From NCBI GenBank assembly GCA_016927815.1, contig JAFGLY010000151.1, positions 1 to 36,898 of the forward strand: a stretch of DNA of 36,898 nucleotides, given 5' to 3'. Position 1 is the first letter of the stretch, and every line of letters starts with the position of its first letter. The position numbers were made by a program, and so were the translations under genes. The notes below the pieces were generated by a model that worked only from the letters and a program-made list of their open reading frames with translations, had not been told where the DNA came from and made no database searches. The DNA is from Deltaproteobacteria bacterium. Its GTDB lineage: Bacteria; Myxococcota_A; UBA796; JAFGLY01. Positions 24,707 through 32,686 of this stretch are shown here, one piece after another.

Positions 24707-25411
24707 ATGAACCGCATCCCCGTCGTCACCGCCCTCACGCTGCTCTCCCTTCCCGCGTTCGCGGGGAGCAAGGTCGTTCGTCTCACCGAGACGGACCCGG
24801 ACATGGAGCTGGGCGCAGCCCTGATCGTCGCCAACGTGGACGTCCAGTCGGGGTCGAGGGAATCGAGTCGCAACCACTGTATCGACAACGTCCAGGTCTC
24901 CGACGAGGACGGCATCGTGTACGAACCGTACGGGGCGCGCTGCTACGCCGACGCGGGCGGGTTCCTCTGGTTCAACGGGCTTCCTTCCGGAAGGTACAGG
25001 ATCACGAAGCTGTTCTTCCAGGGCGACAAGAAGTACGCCATGGACGAGGCCGGTACCATGACCTTCGAGGTGGACATCGAAGAGATCACCTTTGCGGGCT
25101 CCTTCCTCGTCACGCTCGAGACCAAGGCCAACGGATCCTACAAGGCGCACTCCACCGAGCGGCTGGATTCCGCCACGGACCTGGAGAAGGCGAACCTCAT
25201 GCGCGAGGTCTTCCTCCGCGTGTTCCATCCCGGCAACAAGAAGTCCAAGCAGGCCCTCCGGGACCTGGCGTGGGTGGAGTGGTACCGGGAGCACCCTCTG
25301 CCGGAGCCTCCCGCTGCGGTGCCGCCGGATGCGCCCGCCGAGGTGCCGCCGGATGCGCCCGCCGAGGTGCCGCCGGATGCGCCCGCCGAGGTGCCGCCAG
25401 CCGAGCCCTGA
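24707..25411 (+). CDS. Secreted protein of unknown function with Pro-rich repeat tail
   Basis: 234 residues with a signal peptide (VTALTLLSLPAFAG). The mature region is beta-rich, with two cysteines in NHCIDNVQVSDED and YGARCYADAGG and a GLPSGRYRITKLFF stretch that recalls carboxypeptidase-regulatory-like or prealbumin-like beta-sandwich domains; that likeness is weak. The C-terminus carries three perfect copies of VPPDAPAE followed by a partial copy. The ATG at 24707 has GGAGG at 24696-24700; longer in-frame starts lie in the intergenic hairpin region. The stop is 2 bp from the stop of the convergent methylase gene. Function unknown. Confidence 0.75.
   Translation: MNRIPVVTALTLLSLPAFAGSKVVRLTETDPDMELGAALIVANVDVQSGSRESSRNHCIDNVQVSDEDGIVYEPYGARCYADAGGFLWFNGLPSGRYRITKLFFQGDKKYAMDEAGTMTFEVDIEEITFAGSFLVTLETKANGSYKAHSTERLDSATDLEKANLMREVFLRVFHPGNKKSKQALRDLAWVEWYREHPLPEPPAAVPPDAPAEVPPDAPAEVPPDAPAEVPPAEP
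25319..25390 (+). repeat. Three perfect 24-bp tandem repeats coding VPPDAPAE
   Basis: Units at 25319-25342, 25343-25366 and 25367-25390 are identical, and a shortened unit follows. Perfect identity at DNA level indicates recent slippage expansion, and copy number is likely to vary between strains. They form the flexible tail of the secreted protein. Confidence 0.85.
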
Positions 25412-25413
25412 CG

Positions 25414-27003
25414 TCAAGTGCGTTCAGGCCGGCGACGTGCGTTTCCCGAGACGACGCCCGGGGCCCGCCGAGGTGCCCACCCCGGGGAATGAGCGGGGCC
25501 GTGCGGGATGTCGAGGCCTGCGGCCTCCACGACGTGATCCGGGAGCGCCAGCCGTTCGAGGGCCCGGGGCTCCACCTTGATGGCTCCGCTGCCGTAGGAC
25601 TTGCCCACATCGGAGAGGTTCGCCACGGTCTCCGGGTGAACCAGGATCTTCCAGAGCGCCTCCAAGGACGCGGGATCCGAGGCGTGGGGGTACACGCACA
25701 GGAACCCGGTCAGGGGGACGACACCCGCCTCGTTCCGGAGGAACCGGGTGTGGCGTCGTCCGAGGTAGGCGAACAGGAAGGCCGGCGGAGAACGGGTCTC
25801 CATGCGGTACCAGGGACGTCGGCTCCTCGCGATGAGCGGCCGGGAGGGGACGCCCAGCCGGACGCCCTCCTCCAGCCAGGCCCGGACCGAGGCGGGGAGC
25901 GCATCCGGGGGCGTTGCGTCGAGGGACAGGAGCACGGTCGGGCGGCCCGAGGCCTCCAAAGCGTCGAGGGTGTCCAGGGTGACCGTGTCCTGGTCGGGGG
26001 GGAGGTCGCGCGTCCGTCCGATGGCGCGCGTGAGGACCGGCTCGGGGAGGTCCAGTTCCCGGGCCCTCGCCCGGGTGAGGAAGAAGAAGTCGTTGGCTCC
26101 CGTGGCGATCCCGCGCACCACGCGCGCCACGTCCGCGAGCACCCATCGGCTCGGCGCCGTGGCCCGGGGAGGCCGTGAGAGGCCCGTCGAGAGGGCCTCT
26201 TCCAGACCCCTCGACCGAACTTCCAGGCTCGGACCCACGTCGTGGAAGCCGGAGCGGATCCAGGCGGAGAGATCGGGGGACTCCGGTTCGAGGCAGCGCG
26301 CCCAGCGGATCTCCGGGCAGGGTTCGGCGTGCCGGATGAGCAGGATCACGGGGTTGGTGTCCACGCCCGGGAAGGGGGTGGCCCGGGGCGTGAAGGTCAC
26401 CACGCCCTCGAGGGCATAGCGACGGGACGCCCAGGTCCAGAGAGGACCGGCGCTGACTCCCTCCACGGTGTCCGCGGGCACGATGAACGCCAGGCGCCCT
26501 CCTGCCTCGAGCAGGGTGAGCGCCCGGAGCAGGAAGAAGACGTGGAAGCCGGTGCGGGCGTCCAGGGCCCGTCCCGTGGCCTCGCGGCCGAACGCCTTGA
26601 GCTGGCCCTTCAGATCGGGAGAGAGGCGATGGTGGCGCAGGTAGGGGGGATTCGCGACGACCGCCTCCAGGCGAGGAGGCGGATCGAGCACGAAGTCCCG
26701 CATCTGCACGCGGGCGAGATCTTCGGCGGACACGCCGGAGGCCAGGGCGGCACCCAGGACGTCCGGATCCAGCTCGCAGCCCGCGAGCCTGACCGAACGA
26801 CCGGAGGCCGTCCTGCGAACCGCTCGGAAGAAGGCCCCCTCTCCCACCGCCGGGTCGAACACCTCGGACGCCTGGCCGGCCAGGACGTAGGCCACCATGG
26901 CATCGGCCACCCAGGCAGGGGTCCAGAACTGGCCCCGAGCGCGCAGGCGCTCCCGCTCGGGGCCCGAGGGGGGCAGGCGCGAGGGGTGGCGAGGGGGGGA
27001 CAT
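25414..27003 (-). CDS. Adenine-N6 DNA methyltransferase, Eco57I/TaqI-like, no nuclease partner seen
   Basis: 529 residues. RGQFWTPAWVADAMV (around 23-37) is the N-terminal signature of this class, DPAVGEGAF (50-58) is motif I for S-adenosylmethionine and NPPY (118-121) is motif IV for the target adenine. The C-terminal half has YGSGAIKVEPRALERLALPD, a TaqI-like target-recognition segment. It transfers a methyl group to adenine N6 in a specific DNA sequence. No endonuclease motif (PD-ExK, HNH, PLD) was seen in the protein and no restriction gene is adjacent, so it looks solitary. The ATG at 27003 is chosen from the domain boundary; neither it nor the ATG at 27072 has a clear Shine-Dalgarno. 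Confidence 0.85.
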   Translation of the reverse strand: MSPPRHPSRLPPSGPERERLRARGQFWTPAWVADAMVAYVLAGQASEVFDPAVGEGAFFRAVRRTASGRSVRLAGCELDPDVLGAALASGVSAEDLARVQMRDFVLDPPPRLEAVVANPPYLRHHRLSPDLKGQLKAFGREATGRALDARTGFHVFFLLRALTLLEAGGRLAFIVPADTVEGVSAGPLWTWASRRYALEGVVTFTPRATPFPGVDTNPVILLIRHAEPCPEIRWARCLEPESPDLSAWIRSGFHDVGPSLEVRSRGLEEALSTGLSRPPRATAPSRWVLADVARVVRGIATGANDFFFLTRARARELDLPEPVLTRAIGRTRDLPPDQDTVTLDTLDALEASGRPTVLLSLDATPPDALPASVRAWLEEGVRLGVPSRPLIARSRRPWYRMETRSPPAFLFAYLGRRHTRFLRNEAGVVPLTGFLCVYPHASDPASLEALWKILVHPETVANLSDVGKSYGSGAIKVEPRALERLALPDHVVEAAGLDIPHGPAHSPGWAPRRAPGVVSGNARRRPERT

Positions 27004-27112
27004 GGGCGGATAGCGGCGGGGGGGAGGGAAGGGTATCCCACAGGCCCGCCAGGGTGCCGACCACCTTCCCATTGACGGCGAGCCGATTCGTGGCTACGGG
27101 TGTGTGTGAACT

Positions 27113-27143
27113 CTGACGTTTACGTGAGAGTACGTTTGAGTCA
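27113..27143 (+). promoter_or_regulatory. Probable operator/promoter region upstream of the MerR-isc operon
   Basis: An AT-richer patch in a GC-rich setting. It holds ACGTTTACGT (27116-27125, an inverted ACGT pair), two 10-bp direct units TACGTGAGAG and TACGTTTGAG (27121-27140), and outer arms CTGAC / GTCAG. The inner motif resembles sites I recall for LiuR-type MerR regulators, which is only a memory-based comparison. It sits 44-74 bp before the preferred regulator start and also in the divergent promoter of the methylase gene, so autoregulation of the operon is plausible. Confidence 0.45.
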
Positions 27144-27186
27144 GCCCCCGCCCTTCGACCCCCACGCGTTCCGATCCGAAGCCGAC

Positions 27187-27669
27187 GTGGGAGATCGCCA
27201 CCGGATCGGCGAGCTGGCTCGTCGCACGGGCAAGACCATCCGCACGCTCCACTTCTACGAGGAGATGGGTCTATTGCGACCCGTGGAGCGCACCAAGGGG
27301 GGGTTTCGCCTCTACGGGCACGACGCACCGGCCCGCGTCCACTGGATCGAGCGCTTGAAGGAACTGGGCTTCTCGCTGGCGGAGATTCGAGAGTTCCTCG
27401 ACCGTTTGCAGGACGAGGACTCCGGGCCGGCGACCATGGCCAGCCTGCGGAAGTTCTACAGGGACAAGCTCCAGGACACGCGCACCGCCATGGCCCGCCT
27501 GCGCTCGCTGGAGCGGGAGCTCGAAGAGAGCCTGGCCTACCTGGAATCGTGCGCCGCCTGTCCGGCCGATGCCAGGCGCCGCTCCGGCAGTGCCTGCGTG
27601 TCCCTCCACGGGGGCGCTCCGCCGCCGCCGCTGGTGGTGGCCATCCAGCAGCCCCCGAGCGCCGAGTGA
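27187..27669 (+). CDS. MerR-family regulator heading the isc operon
   Basis: 160 residues. [28 protein letters not shown] is the MerR winged-helix start (with the residues that read DNA), followed by a GGFRLYG wing and [13 protein letters not shown], then a long dimerisation helix. The C-terminus has SCAACP (C122, C125), SGSAC (C137) and H141. Such C-terminal cysteines bind metal or, in SoxR, a [2Fe-2S] cluster. The stop is 4 bp from iscS, so it belongs to the iron-sulfur operon and probably takes the place of IscR. GTG at 27187 is chosen because it directly precedes the domain; an earlier GTG at 27100 would put the operator-like repeats inside the gene. The start is the weakest part of this call. 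Confidence 0.82.
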   Translation: MGDRHRIGELARRTGKTIRTLHFYEEMGLLRPVERTKGGFRLYGHDAPARVHWIERLKELGFSLAEIREFLDRLQDEDSGPATMASLRKFYRDKLQDTRTAMARLRSLERELEESLAYLESCAACPADARRRSGSACVSLHGGAPPPPLVVAIQQPPSAE

Positions 27670-27673
27670 CGCC

Positions 27674-28897
27674 ATGACCGTCCAGACCCCCATCTACATG
27701 GACCACCACGCGACCACGCCGGTCCACCCCCAGGTGCTGGACGCCATGTTGCCGTACCTGAAGGACGACTTCGGTAACGCGGCCAGCCGCAGCCACGCCT
27801 TCGGGTGGAAGGCCGAGGCCGCCGTGGAGCACGCGCGGGAGAAGGTGGCGGCCCTCATCGGTGCGGACCCACGCGAGATCCTCTTCACCTCGGGTGCCAC
27901 CGAAAGCGACAACCTCGCGGTCAAGGGTGCGGCCCGGTACCGCAAGGAGGCGGGAACCCACCTCGTGGTGTCCGCGATCGAGCACAAGGCCGTGCTCGAC
28001 TCGGCCCACGCCTTGGAGGCCGAGGGGTTCGAGGTCACCTTCCTGCCCGTCACCCAGGAGGGCCTGGTCGAGGTGGACGCGGTGCGTGACGCGTTGCGCC
28101 CCACCACCACGCTCGTCTCCGTGATGCTCGCCAACAACGAGGTCGGCACCGTGCAGCCGGTGGCCGAGATCGGGGCGCTCTGCCGGGACCGCGGCGTGCT
28201 CTTCCACACGGACGCCGTCCAGGGACTCGGCCGCGTGCCGTTCGACGTCGCCACGGCCCACGCCGACCTCGTGAGCCTCTCCGCCCACAAGATGTACGGG
28301 CCCAAGGGCATCGGCGCGCTCTACGTGCGGCGCGGCCGGCCGCGGGTTCGGCTCGAACCGCTCATCCACGGCGGAGGCCACGAGCGGGGCATGCGCTCGG
28401 GCACGCTGCCGGTCCACCAGATCGTCGGGTTCGGAGCCGCGGCGGCCCTCGCCTTCGAGGATCTCGAGAGCGGGGTGGAGATCGCCCGGGTCCGTGCCCT
28501 CCGGGACCGGTTGTGGCACGGCCTGTCCACGAGGCTCACCGAGGTGAGGCTCAACGGCTCCCGGGCGCACCGCCTGCCCAACAACCTCAACGTGTCCTTC
28601 GCCTTCGTGGAGGGAGAGGCCCTCATGATGGCGGCTCGCGACGTGGCGGTCTCCAGTGGCTCGGCGTGCACGTCGGCCAGCCTGGAGCCGTCGTACGTGC
28701 TCCGCGCGATGGGCGTCCCCTCTGAGGTCGCCCACTCCTCCATCCGGTTCGGCCTCGGCCGCTCGAACACCGAGGAGGAGGTCGACCACGTGGTGGATCT
28801 CTTCGTCGAGAAGGTGACGCAGTTGCGCGAGATGTCCCCCCTCTACGAGATGGCGCGCCAGGGCATCGACCTCGGGTCGGTGCAGTGGCACGCCTGA
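27674..28897 (+). CDS. iscS: Cysteine desulfurase IscS
   Basis: 407 residues, close to the usual 404. The PLP lysine is in [12 protein letters not shown] (K206), the ATESDN motif is at 75-80 and the persulfide-forming cysteine is in [10 protein letters not shown] (C332). It takes sulfur from cysteine, releases alanine and passes persulfide to IscU in the cytoplasm. The ATG at 27674 follows the regulator stop by 4 bp; the longer in-frame start lies inside the regulator gene. Group I (IscS-type) is indicated by the flexible loop around the catalytic Cys and by the neighbouring iscU. Confidence 0.97.
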   Translation: MTVQTPIYMDHHATTPVHPQVLDAMLPYLKDDFGNAASRSHAFGWKAEAAVEHAREKVAALIGADPREILFTSGATESDNLAVKGAARYRKEAGTHLVVSAIEHKAVLDSAHALEAEGFEVTFLPVTQEGLVEVDAVRDALRPTTTLVSVMLANNEVGTVQPVAEIGALCRDRGVLFHTDAVQGLGRVPFDVATAHADLVSLSAHKMYGPKGIGALYVRRGRPRVRLEPLIHGGGHERGMRSGTLPVHQIVGFGAAAALAFEDLESGVEIARVRALRDRLWHGLSTRLTEVRLNGSRAHRLPNNLNVSFAFVEGEALMMAARDVAVSSGSACTSASLEPSYVLRAMGVPSEVAHSSIRFGLGRSNTEEEVDHVVDLFVEKVTQLREMSPLYEMARQGIDLGSVQWHA

Positions 28898-28907
28898 GGA
28901 CGGCCCC

Positions 28908-29327
28908 ATGCCCTACTCGGACAAGCTCCTGGAACACTTCACGAGCCCCCGCAACATCGGATCGCTCGATCCGTCCGACGCCCAGGTCGGCACCGGGCTC
29001 GTGGGCGCGCCGGCGTGCGGCGACGTGATGAAGCTTCAACTGAGGATCAACGACGACGGCATCATCGAGGACGCCAGGTTCAAGACCTTCGGATGCGGAT
29101 CGGCCATCGCCTCCTCGAGCCTGGTCACCGAGATGGTGAAGGGCCGATCGGTCGCCGAGGCGCTCGCCATCCGCAACAGCGAGATCGCCGAGGAGCTGGC
29201 GCTGCCTCCGGTCAAGATCCACTGCTCGGTGCTCGCCGAGGACGCCATCAAGGCCGCGGTGGCCGACTACCAGCGCAAGCGGGCCGAGGCCGCCGCTGGC
29301 CCCTCCCAGCCCGAGGAGGGACGCTGA
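28908..29327 (+). CDS. iscU: Iron-sulfur scaffold protein IscU
   Basis: 139 residues. The ligands C37 and D39 (PACGDVM), C63 (FGCGSAIASSS) and H105-C106 (KIHCSVLAEDA) are all present, as is the LPPVK motif (99-103) that HscA recognises. It assembles a [2Fe-2S] cluster from iron and IscS-derived sulfur. The ATG at 28908 has GAGGA upstream; the stop TGA shares bases with the ATG of iscA (TGATG), so translation is coupled. The C-terminus is slightly longer than in E. coli (an Ala/Glu-rich tail). Confidence 0.97.
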   Translation: MPYSDKLLEHFTSPRNIGSLDPSDAQVGTGLVGAPACGDVMKLQLRINDDGIIEDARFKTFGCGSAIASSSLVTEMVKGRSVAEALAIRNSEIAEELALPPVKIHCSVLAEDAIKAAVADYQRKRAEAAAGPSQPEEGR

Positions 29328-29656
29328 TGCCCATCACCCTCACCGAGGCGGCTGTCGAGCGGGTCCGGGAACTCCGGCGGATGCGCCAGAGCCCGGACGA
29401 TCTCCTTCGGGTGGGCGTCCTGTCCGGCGGATGCAACGGGCTCAACTACACCGTGGATCTCGTGCCCTCTGCCCAGCCCGGCGACAAGGTGTTCGACGCC
29501 GCGCCCGACCTCCAGGTCTGCGTGGATCGGAAGTCCTACCTCTTCATGAACGGAACGGTGGTGGACTGGGTGAGCGACCTCATGCACGCGGCCTTCGAGT
29601 TCCACAACCCCCTGGCTCAGCAGACCTGCTCCTGCGGCGAGTCGTTCTCCGTGTGA
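29327..29656 (+). CDS. iscA: A-type iron-sulfur carrier IscA
   Basis: 109 residues. The three conserved cysteines are C36 (SGGCNGLNY) and C101/C103 (TCSCGESFSV), the pattern of IscA/HesB/ErpA carriers. It carries iron or an assembled cluster to target proteins. The ATG at 29327 overlaps the iscU stop and has GGAGGG at 29315-29320. The start of hscB is at or near its stop, so the operon continues without a gap. Longer in-frame starts upstream lie inside iscU. Confidence 0.95.
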   Translation: MPITLTEAAVERVRELRRMRQSPDDLLRVGVLSGGCNGLNYTVDLVPSAQPGDKVFDAAPDLQVCVDRKSYLFMNGTVVDWVSDLMHAAFEFHNPLAQQTCSCGESFSV

Positions 29657-29664
29657 AGAGGCGC

Positions 29665-30225
29665 ATGATCTGCTGGCGATGCCGGGAGCGGGTGGAGGGA
29701 ACGGTCTGCGCCGGGTGCGGAGCCGTGCAGCCGCCGCCCAGGGATCCCGATCTCTATGCGGTGCTCGGTCTGCCCCGTCGGTTCCACCTGGAGCCGACCG
29801 AGATCGAGACGGCCTGGAAGGCGCGATCCCGTCAGGTGCACCCGGATCGGCACGTGGGCGCCACGGCCGTGGAGCGACGCATGGCGCTCCAGTGGACCGC
29901 GACCCTCAACGAGGCCCGCCGCGTGCTCGGCGATCCCCTGCGCCGCGCGGCGTACCTGGCCACCGGGCGGACCGCGGTCGGCGAGCGTGGGGGACCCCCG
30001 CCGGACCCCGACTTCCTGGATCGGGTGTTCGAGTGGCGCAGCCGCGCCGAGGCCGGCGATCCCTCGGTGTCCGGCGAGGCCGCCGCGCTGCGCGCCGTGC
30101 TGGTGGATCGGCTCGAGGGGGTCTTTCGGGCCTGGGAGGACGGCGGAGGGGAGCTGTCCGAAGTGGAATCGATCCTGGCCCGCATCCGCTTCCTCGAGGG
30201 GTTTCCCCCACCTGAGCCTGGCTGA
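29665..30225 (+). CDS. hscB: J-domain co-chaperone HscB with N-terminal zinc ribbon
   Basis: 186 residues. An N-terminal CWRC...CAGC set (C3, C6, C15, C18) predicts a zinc ribbon, as in eukaryotic HSC20 and unlike E. coli HscB. The J-domain carries HPD at 59-61 (ARSRQVHPDRH) and the C-terminal helical bundle (DFLDRVFEWRSRAEAG...LRAVLVDRLEGVFRAW) binds IscU in known homologues. It delivers IscU to HscA and stimulates its ATPase. The ATG at 29665 has AGAGG three bases upstream; a GTG at 29653 overlapping the iscA stop (GTGA) is an equally possible start and would add four residues. Confidence 0.92.
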   Translation: MICWRCRERVEGTVCAGCGAVQPPPRDPDLYAVLGLPRRFHLEPTEIETAWKARSRQVHPDRHVGATAVERRMALQWTATLNEARRVLGDPLRRAAYLATGRTAVGERGGPPPDPDFLDRVFEWRSRAEAGDPSVSGEAAALRAVLVDRLEGVFRAWEDGGGELSEVESILARIRFLEGFPPPEPG

Positions 30226-30255
30226 CCCCGAGCCACCGTCCTTCCGGAGGAACCA

Positions 30256-32160
30256 GTGAACATCGGCATCGACCTGGGCACCACGCACTCGCTCGTGGCA
30301 GCCGTGATCGGGGGTGTACCGCGCTGCCTGCTGGACGAGGCGGGCCGATCGCTCCTCCCGAGCGCCGTGCGCTACGACCCCGAGGGCGTGGTCGTCGGGG
30401 CTCGAGCGCTCGAGGAGGCGGCGAGCCATCCGGAACGGACCTTCACGAGCATCAAGCGGCTCATGGGCCGCTCCGAGGGCGAGGCCGGGCTCGAACTCGC
30501 CCGGTTCGGCCAGCCCCGGGCGCCCGGGGACGGCCGGGTGGTGCGCTTCCAGGTCGTCGATCGCGTGGCCACGCCCGTGGAGATCTCGGCGGAGATCCTC
30601 AGGGCCCTGAAGGCCCGTGCCGATGCGGCTCTCCTCGACCGGGTGGACGGGGCCGTGGTCACGGTCCCCGCCTACTTCGACGACGGGCAGCGCCAGGCCA
30701 CCCGCGACGCCGCCCGCCTGGCCGGACTGGAGGTGCTCCGCCTGCTCAACGAGCCCACGGCCGCGGCCATCGCCTACGGGCTCGAGCGTCGCCAGCGGGG
30801 GACCTGGGCGGTCTACGACCTGGGAGGCGGGACCTTCGACGTCTCCATCCTCGCGCTGGAGGACGGGGTGTTCCAGGTGCTTTCGACGGCAGGAGACACC
30901 CACCTCGGCGGCGACGACATGGACGAGCGACTCGCGGCCCTGGCGCTCGCGGGCGCCGGGCTCGATGGCGAGATCCTGTCGCCCGCGGACGCCCGCAGGA
31001 TCCGAGCCGCGGCCCGCGCGGCCAAGCACGCCCTGAGCGACGCCGGGGAGACTCGCGTGGTCGCGGATCTGGAGGTCGGACCCCTCGACGTGGAGGTCTC
31101 CCGCGCCGCCTTCGAGGACGCCTGTCGCGACCTCGTGGAGCGCACCGGCGAGGCCTGTCGCCGGGCCCTCGCCGATGCCGGCCTCGAGACCACCCCGCTC
31201 GATGGGGTCGTGCTGGTGGGCGGGGCCACCCGCGTCCCGCTCGTGCGTGCCTACGTGGCCGGGCTCTTCGGCGTCTCCCCCCTGTGCGATCTCGATCCCG
31301 ACGAGGTGGTGGCGCTCGGTGCCGCGCTCCAGGCCGATCTGCTCGGCGGTGGGTCCGCCCACGCAGAGGATCTCCTCCTCCTGGACGTGTTGCCGCTGTC
31401 GCTGGGCATCGAGGTCATGGGAGGGGTGGTGGAGCGGATCATCGGGCGGGTGTCCCCGATCCCGGCCCAGGCGAGCCAGACCTTCACCACGCACGTGGAC
31501 GGCCAGACCGCGGTGGAGATCCACGTCCTGCAGGGTGAGCGGGAGATGGCGCGGGACTGCCGGAGCCTCGCGAAGTTCCGGCTACGGGGGCTGCCGCCGA
31601 TGCCTGCCGGGATCCCACGCATCCAGGTCGCGTTCCTCGTGGACGCCGACGGCATCCTCCACGTGTCCGCCACCGAGAGGCTCACCGGCGTCGAGGCCGG
31701 CGTGGACGTGGTGCCCTCCCACGGCCTCGACGACGAGGAGATCGAGCGCATGCTCGAGGAGGCCCTCGACGCGGTGGACCGCGACGTGGATCAGCGGATG
31801 CTCGTGGAGGCCCGGGTGCAGGCCGAGCAGATCTTGCTGGCCGTAGACAAGGCCCTGGCAGCCGATCCGGACCTCCTGGTGGCCGACGAGGGCGCACGCT
31901 TCCGGACCGTGGCCGACGAACTGCGACAGGCGATCGCCGCCGGGACGGACGCCCGAGGCGAAACGCCGGGCCTCCGTGCCCGGATCGAGGCGCTGAACAA
32001 GCGGCTCGACACCATCACGGCGCCCTTCGCGCAGCGGCGGATCGAGCGCGATCTCAAGCTCGCCCTGGAGGGTCGTCCGGCCGAGGAGGTGGCGCGGGCT
32101 CTCGGTCCGGCTCCCGGGCCCCCGGACGGTCCTGCGACGGATCCGCCTGGTCACGGGTAG
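30256..32160 (+). CDS. hscA: Hsp70-class chaperone HscA
   Basis: 634 residues, near the usual 616-620. Hsp70 ATPase signatures are [10 protein letters not shown] (3-12), [11 protein letters not shown] (from ~165), [11 protein letters not shown] (from ~187) and [13 protein letters not shown]. The substrate-binding part follows [11 protein letters not shown]. HscA uses ATP to promote cluster release from IscU through the LPPVK motif. The GTG at 30256 has GGAGG at 30246-30250. It is the last gene of the isc operon; its final 107 bp overlap, on the opposite strand, the 3' end of a small membrane-protein gene. No ferredoxin or iscX gene follows. Confidence 0.95.
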   Translation: MNIGIDLGTTHSLVAAVIGGVPRCLLDEAGRSLLPSAVRYDPEGVVVGARALEEAASHPERTFTSIKRLMGRSEGEAGLELARFGQPRAPGDGRVVRFQVVDRVATPVEISAEILRALKARADAALLDRVDGAVVTVPAYFDDGQRQATRDAARLAGLEVLRLLNEPTAAAIAYGLERRQRGTWAVYDLGGGTFDVSILALEDGVFQVLSTAGDTHLGGDDMDERLAALALAGAGLDGEILSPADARRIRAAARAAKHALSDAGETRVVADLEVGPLDVEVSRAAFEDACRDLVERTGEACRRALADAGLETTPLDGVVLVGGATRVPLVRAYVAGLFGVSPLCDLDPDEVVALGAALQADLLGGGSAHAEDLLLLDVLPLSLGIEVMGGVVERIIGRVSPIPAQASQTFTTHVDGQTAVEIHVLQGEREMARDCRSLAKFRLRGLPPMPAGIPRIQVAFLVDADGILHVSATERLTGVEAGVDVVPSHGLDDEEIERMLEEALDAVDRDVDQRMLVEARVQAEQILLAVDKALAADPDLLVADEGARFRTVADELRQAIAAGTDARGETPGLRARIEALNKRLDTITAPFAQRRIERDLKLALEGRPAEEVARALGPAPGPPDGPATDPPGHG

Positions 32161-32683
32161 CCTCGGCCAGCCGCCCGGCCAGGCTCTTCCACTCGGGCAG
32201 CTCGGGCCAGCGCGCGCGTGCGCGGTCGAGGCGCCGGCGGGCGGCCTCCACCAGGCCCGCATCGAGGAGACGCGCGACGCCCAGAGCCTCCTCCTCGGGG
32301 AGCCGGGGAGGGGGGCCTTCGAGCAGCCGTTCGAGGCGTGCCACGTGGTCCGGTCGGCGCCCGGTGCCCGCCAGTCGGGCGATGGCCTGCCGGGCCAGCG
32401 CCTCCCGTCCGTGACGAAGGGCCTCCTCGGCCACCCCCACGAGGCCGTCCGGATCCGTGCCCACGAGCGAAAAGGCCTCGGCCTCCAACCGCCCGGCCTC
32501 GGCCCGCGGCACTCCGGTCAGGGCCGCGATCCGACGCCTGGCCAAAGACCGGCGCTGGCCCTTCCAGTAGAATGGGAGGACCAGCGCCACCACCAGGCCC
32601 GCCACGACGAGGACGACCCAGGGAGGAAGGGCGTCGCGGAGGATCTCGACGAGGCTGCGGGCGAGGTCGGCGAGACCGCGCAC
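32054..32683 (-). CDS. Single-span membrane protein with helical cytoplasmic region, unknown function
   Basis: 209 residues from a GTG. An N-terminal amphipathic stretch and one membrane span ([19 protein letters not shown]) precede an Arg/Ala/Glu-rich helical region that may contain TPR-like pairs ([37 protein letters not shown]). The tail is Pro/Asp/Arg-rich. It starts 3 bp after the stop of the upstream membrane-protein gene, so it is the last member of the minus-strand operon. Its last 35 codons are antisense to the end of hscA. No family recognised. Confidence 0.65.
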   Translation of the reverse strand: MRGLADLARSLVEILRDALPPWVVLVVAGLVVALVLPFYWKGQRRSLARRRIAALTGVPRAEAGRLEAEAFSLVGTDPDGLVGVAEEALRHGREALARQAIARLAGTGRRPDHVARLERLLEGPPPRLPEEEALGVARLLDAGLVEAARRRLDRARARWPELPEWKSLAGRLAEATRDQADPSQDRPGAREPDREPAPPPRPDDPPGRA

Positions 32684-32686
32684 GGG

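Noticed and set aside
25319-25390. CRISPR-like repeats
   Set aside because: The repeats are directly adjacent without spacers and encode a Pro-rich tail; no cas gene is present.
25414-27003. A restriction-modification system
   Set aside because: The methylase lacks a nuclease domain and its neighbours are a secreted protein and a MerR regulator; no restriction gene was found within the window.
25424-28909. An 1161-codon minus-strand frame across the methylase, regulator and iscS
   Set aside because: It crosses several genes with firm assignments, and its translation has no recognisable domain. The same holds for the long frames at 13948-17214 and 8149-10392.
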